A stretch of DNA of 64,000 nucleotides from Pyrocephalus nanus (lineage: Eukaryota > Chordata > Aves > Passeriformes > Tyrannidae), in NCBI GenBank assembly GCA_038380795.1, contig CM076264.1:15825501-15889500 (forward strand). The letters are read 5' to 3'. A program made the translations under genes and the position numbers. The notes below the pieces were generated by a model, which did not search any database, was not told where the DNA came from, and saw only the letters and a program-made list of their open reading frames with translations. This document shows, piece after piece, positions 54,901 through 60,900 of this stretch (position 1 is the first letter of the stretch; each line of letters begins with the position of its first letter).

Positions 54901-57900
54901 TGCAGAGGTTAAGCTTAAGTAAAATAATAATTTTCAAGTTTACTGGCTACTCAGAACAACACATGTGCAATATTAACCAAAAATTATATGAAAATTGATT
55001 CTGAAAACATCATAAAACCCAAAGTGGAATATATCTGACATATATTATGTGTGTTTAGTACACTGTCAGCACCCAGAACACTGCTCTATCTTAATTACTG
55101 AAAATGAAAACAGAGTAGGGAAATGGGTCAATTACTGCACCAAAAAGGATCATTTTTGTTGTGACCATAAACCAAAAGGGCTGTTTAAATGACCAAGTTC
55201 AGGATTAACAAGTAAGACAATGTTTATTCTCTTTAACGTACATAAACAAACATTAATCCCACTATGCATTTCCCCTTTCTGCCTCTTGCTTTCTCTAGTG
55301 GCCTTTGGATGAGATAGATATGGCCTTACTGTGAAAGCAGAGGCCTCAGACCCTGAGACATGTAAGCTAGTTCCATCCCCTGACAGGCAAAGTGATCTCC
55401 TCAGTGGTCAGGTCTCCTGTTTTCAGAGAGACTGAAGTAACATCACTTCTCCCACTCCTGCTGTTGGTTCCCATCTATCCAAGAAACCTGTGTGAATCTG
55501 GACACCCAAATTCCCTATTGAGAATGGTTAGCAGTTATGGAATATGCAGGAAACCTTATCGAAGACACTGGCTGAACAACAGTTTTGAATGTGGTATGTA
55601 TCACTGCAAGGCTGCACTATGCCTACTTATGCCTCTGTGATGACCAATAAGCTCTGCTGGCCTCTGGCTACAGTGGCACTGAGCCCACATCCCAGTCACA
55701 CAGCACAACTCCTTTTGTAGACACAGGGCAGTCCTACTCCTAAACTGGGAGAGCTAAGGATGAAACGTGGCCCTTGAACTCTCCAAGAGTCTTCAGAAAC
55801 AACATCTGTGGCATCATCCCAAAGTCCTCATGTCTTTTATGCTATCCTATGCTGTTTCTCTGGTGCATTAACTTGGAGATTAACTCAGTACAAGAAGCAA
55901 TGAGATACTGATGGCTGATTCATGCTTCCTAGGCGAGGTCAGGAGTGCCATTTAACAGCAGCCAAGGATTTGTCACAAGTCAGGAGGATGCTATCATGGT
56001 CGGATCACCATCCGTACATCACAAGAGCAAGGCTCAGGTACCACAGATCCTGATGCTACACAGGTACATGGTCCAGTGCTGTGAACCAAGCCTTGCTGCT
56101 TCTAAAATATGAGGCAGCTCTAGTCTTTCAGAAATGTTATCTTTACGTACACATCACCTACTCTCATTCATCCTCAATAAGCAAACAATCCTGAGTTTTT
56201 TTTGTTTGAGGTTTGTTTTAGTTTGCCGAATTTCTCCTTATATAAAAGCCCCTGCATTGTCCCTTCATGTCACTTCTTTTTGATTTGTTTCTAATTCTGC
56301 CTTTTCTTACATGGCAAAACCATGTACTGGCATGTTGGCAAAACCAAAGATCAGTGATTAATACAATTCACCTGCGGTCAATAACAATTCCTCTCTAAAA
56401 CCTGCTAATTTCAGCTTATTAATTCACTACTGTTCATCTTAGAACTGAATCCTCTAGTAAATCAAAATGATGGGGTTTTTTTCCTTTCCCTTGACAGGAG
56501 GAGTACCTTGGGAGACAAAATGGAAGTGGCAAAAGAGACACACAACAGCTTCAGCAAAGTTTCTGGCAGTGTCATCCACAGCTTTCTCACAAGCAACTCA
56601 ACCAAATGGTCTATGTGCAATCCTGACAGACTGCATGTAAAACTAATGGAAACATCTGCTCGGAGCAATCTCTGCTTCGCTGCAATGCCCTTCTGCTCTG
56701 ACTAAGGGTATGTAACTGGGGTTTATCTCAAGTGCCATGAGTAATGCCTTTCCTGATGGAATGAAGAATTTGCTTATCAAGGACGTGGACAAAGCCAAGC
56801 TGGCAGATGCTATAAACGCTCAGTGGGCAGAATTCAAAAGCCATCTTTGAAAGTGGTTTGAAACCACAAGCTGAAATGCAACACAAGTGCAAGAGTTAAA
56901 TGACACAGACAACACTGGACATTGCTCCAACACTGGGCCTAAATTTAAAAAAAAAAAAATTGCCCAGGCAAAAGCAGAAACGAAACAAGTTACAAGCTTT
57001 AAGTCATTAGCCCAGAAACTGTTATTTAAAAGTGAGCTATCAACCAAGCTGGAAAATTTTCAAGATTTCTTTCTTAAACATTTATATCAAAGACTGTAGT
57101 TTCTCCTACTTATATGAACAAAAACAGAAGTTAAAAAAAAAAAAAGTCAAATTTGAAAAAGAAGAAAAAAACCTGCTAAAATAAAGATGTTTCATGGCCT
57201 CCAAGGCCAGAAACATCCTGGTTCCCTAGGGTGGAGTCTGCCTCCTCCCACCTGCTCATTTTCTTCTTTGTCTAACGGAACAAATGGTTAAAAAACATTT
57301 ATCATCCTTACTCTATCTGCTATTTCAATCTCTCAGGGACATCTTTTACCATTATGAGATACACATAGTGACTATTTCAAAATCACTAAGTCTTGACTAA
57401 TGGAGCATAATATAAAACTGCCTGACTTAGAAGAGGACAATCATAACAGAGCCCTATTTATACATACTGACTGGGAACAAGCTTTTAAGAATCAAAAAAA
57501 CCATCTTTAACTAAAAATGCAAGCATTGCTAATCACATTTAAGAAGATGTGACACTGAACTACATTTCTAATTATGTGCCAATTTTTTTGATGCACAAAC
57601 TGTGTTAAAAGCACTACTACAGATTATTATAGTGCTGTTGGAGTGGTGGGGTGTGGTGGTTGCCTTCAAGTAAACAACAGCAAAAAACCACAAGTTAAAA
57701 CACTATTTTGTACTCCTTTATTTTATGCACTCTAAATTATGCTGTTTACTCTCTTTACTCGAAAAACATGGCAAGAGAGAAAGTATATTTCAGTGTGTTT
57801 GATTACTTGTCTGAAGACAAAGTCAAGACATGATTTTCTGTGTTACTCTTTTATATATATTTTGGCAGCAGTCTCTCTACTTACCTGCATTTGTGTTTGA

Positions 57901-60900
57901 TCCTTGTAGTAGTACTGTCAAGGTCTCCATTACCAATAAAGCCAGCTGCTTTTGGTCCTCAAATGAACTGTTTCTTGAATCCACTAAAAAATAATTTCAG
58001 AAGCTAAAGTCATAGTATATATCACACTAAAATGCCTCCTGATACTTTCTATCAACACTTTCATTTTCTTTGCTTCCCCAGAGAACAGGCAGCCTAACCA
58101 TTTTCCAAAGCAAATTAAGATTCAGACTACACATGCATTCCTGGGAAAGCTTAGCTTAGCTATGAATCATTTGAAAAGTTAATTTATAAAGACAAGAATT
58201 TAAATGAAACTTTTGAGCACTGCGAGCTCAGCAGTCTGACACTACAGCTGTAGGTGTAGTTTCCCATCCTCAGCTATTGTTTGTCAAAGCCACAAAACCA
58301 TGCCACGGCAGAAGACTTAACAGGATCAGCTCTTGTTCAGTATTCAGTACTCCAAAGGAGAAATTCCACACAAAACTACAGTCACATAATTACAGCAAAT
58401 ATGCTCATGACTCAACAGGTGTAACAGACCAACCAACGCCACAAGCAGCATCTCACACACAGAATCACACTCCCAAAAAAATCAGGGGGTTTGGGTTTTC
58501 TAAATTACTCTAAGAAAAGAAAAGCCACAACCTTATCATATGACAGCTTTGTCCATTTATTTACAAGAACATGAGGACTGATGTGTTTTTCAACAGAGTT
58601 TCTGGTAAAACAAAGCTTTCTAACTCTAATCTGCAGTTACCACTGATGCATACTAATTTGATCGCAGTTTGAATAAAGAATGTAAAAAATAAAAGCTACC
58701 AAAAATTCTCTGTGTGTGGATGTATGCTCCTATGGCACTTGGCAGTGCCTGCTTAGCAGGCCTAGCAGCTACGCAGCTTATCTCTATGATGTTCAATTCT
58801 GGAGATAAGATAGCTAATTTTAATATTTATTTTTTTAATGCTTAGAAAAACGCAGATCCAATTTACAAAAAAGTCTGCAAACTTGAATGCATATTCCTAT
58901 TAAGAGCTTAGGTTTGAGCTCTCCAGTATCTTTTCAAAGCTGGAGCTAGACACAAGGAAACCCCACAAGTACTTTTTGTTAGGAAGAATATGGATGTTAG
59001 GCATTTCTCCTTTACTTTTTTTGTGTTAAGTAACAAATACTAAGCCAACACATCAAAAAGACATTTAAAAAGGAAAATACGAACTCCTAATATTTTGTAT
59101 TCATACAGTGTTTTTCATTAAAGGTTGCCTCGAGCTTCTCTGAGGACATTGAGAAGCAATTCCTATGAGCTTTTAAGATGGCACAGCAGCCCCCAGCCTG
59201 ATTCAGTCCTTGAGGTACATGTTCAGACTCTCTTGTTCCTCCTCTTAAGTGCTAGACTCCACTATTTCCAGTCAAAAAAAGACATGTATTAGAAGAACAG
59301 AAGGGGACACACTACCTTGATCATTCAGCGCCTGAGTGGGATCTTTCAAAAGGGCTGCATATTTATGAAGAAGATTTACCATCACCTCCAGAAGTCCCAC
59401 TTCCCTGAAGACATCCTTAAAGATGTAATCATGACGGGTGAACTTCAGGAGTGTCTTCATGGCAATGATGCTACACTGAAAAGAAGTGCTGGATTTTAAA
59501 AGGATGCTCACACTGATCAGTTCTTTACAGGGTATGTAATTCAAGCTGAAGACAACCAATTCCAGCATCTCAAAGTATTTGGTCTGCACTTCTGGAAGTC
59601 TGGGAATTTTCTCTGCAAACTGAGACAATGTGTGCTGCGATTCCAAAATGAAGTAGTTGGCATTGTCCGCCATATAAATATTCGTGATGGCATCAAGGAT
59701 GATTTGTGCTAGATAGTTGGTTTTTGCTCTCAAAAACGCATTCTGGAGGACAGAAAATGCTTGAATATTCCTCACACTATGACCTAAATCAGGAAACAAA
59801 GTGGGATGGGAAGAAAAAGGAAAGAGAAAGTTCTTAATCATCATAAACAATGAGTACACTTGTTAATAACGATTCATGCATTTTAACAAGTGGGAATTAA
59901 ATAACAATATACGTCATGTATAATAAGAAGCCTCTACACAACCACTTACATTGCAAATCCTACAATCTCCTGCTCATTACAATGGCATCTTCAGCTTTGA
60001 AAGTCTTTACATAAGCAGCTAAATCAAAGACAATATCTTTAAAATAGGTAAATATGCTGATTTAGTGCTAAAATGCACAACAGGATAAGTTCTAGAGTCA
60101 AAACAAAGCCTGCCTGTCATCTACCCAGGCCATAGGACAACACATTATAGCAACAGTAACATGTTCTGTACTCCATAAGGCAGCACAACTCTGGCAGGCT
60201 AAGTTTAGAACAACAGCCACCTACATCCCCTCACTCAGTGGAGCGATGAGCAATGACAAGTCCTTGTCAGTCAGTGTCAAAGCCAGGCAACCTACATGGC
60301 CACCAAATTCTCTGCTCGCTTCCTCTTTTTGGCAACTGCCTGAGTAGAGAAAGTTGACAGGACACTTTGTAACAAATTTCTTTTCATAAGTACCTCATTC
60401 ATTCAGCCAAAGAATGTCTCATTTATGAGCGCTCCCTGTGGTCCCCAGAACTTTCTGTGGGCAGATATTACTCTTATTCTACTAAAAATGCCTCAAAGAC
60501 AACTTTTTTAACTTCTGCAGGAACAGTACAAGTCACAGTGGGCAAATCCCACGATACAGAAAGCAATTAATGGTAAAAAATAATTTTAACAAAATAAACA
60601 ATCGAGAGTGAGACTTTAAAGACATTCTAAACAAAGCATTTAGGATGTTTTAACAATAAAATCTTATTTTCAAACAAGATCTATGCAAACTGATAACCTG
60701 ATTTAAAAACCCTTTCATAAACAAAGAATTCTGATTTATTACATATTCTCTGTGGAACACTGCTTTCTTAATTGTTTATAAACTAAGCTGTCCAATTTAA
60801 CAACAAATTCAATTATGTTCATGCCTAGCCTCACCACCTCCCATGCCAGTATTTCTCTAGAAGACAACAGGAAACTCCCTTGAAAACGAACATGGAACAA

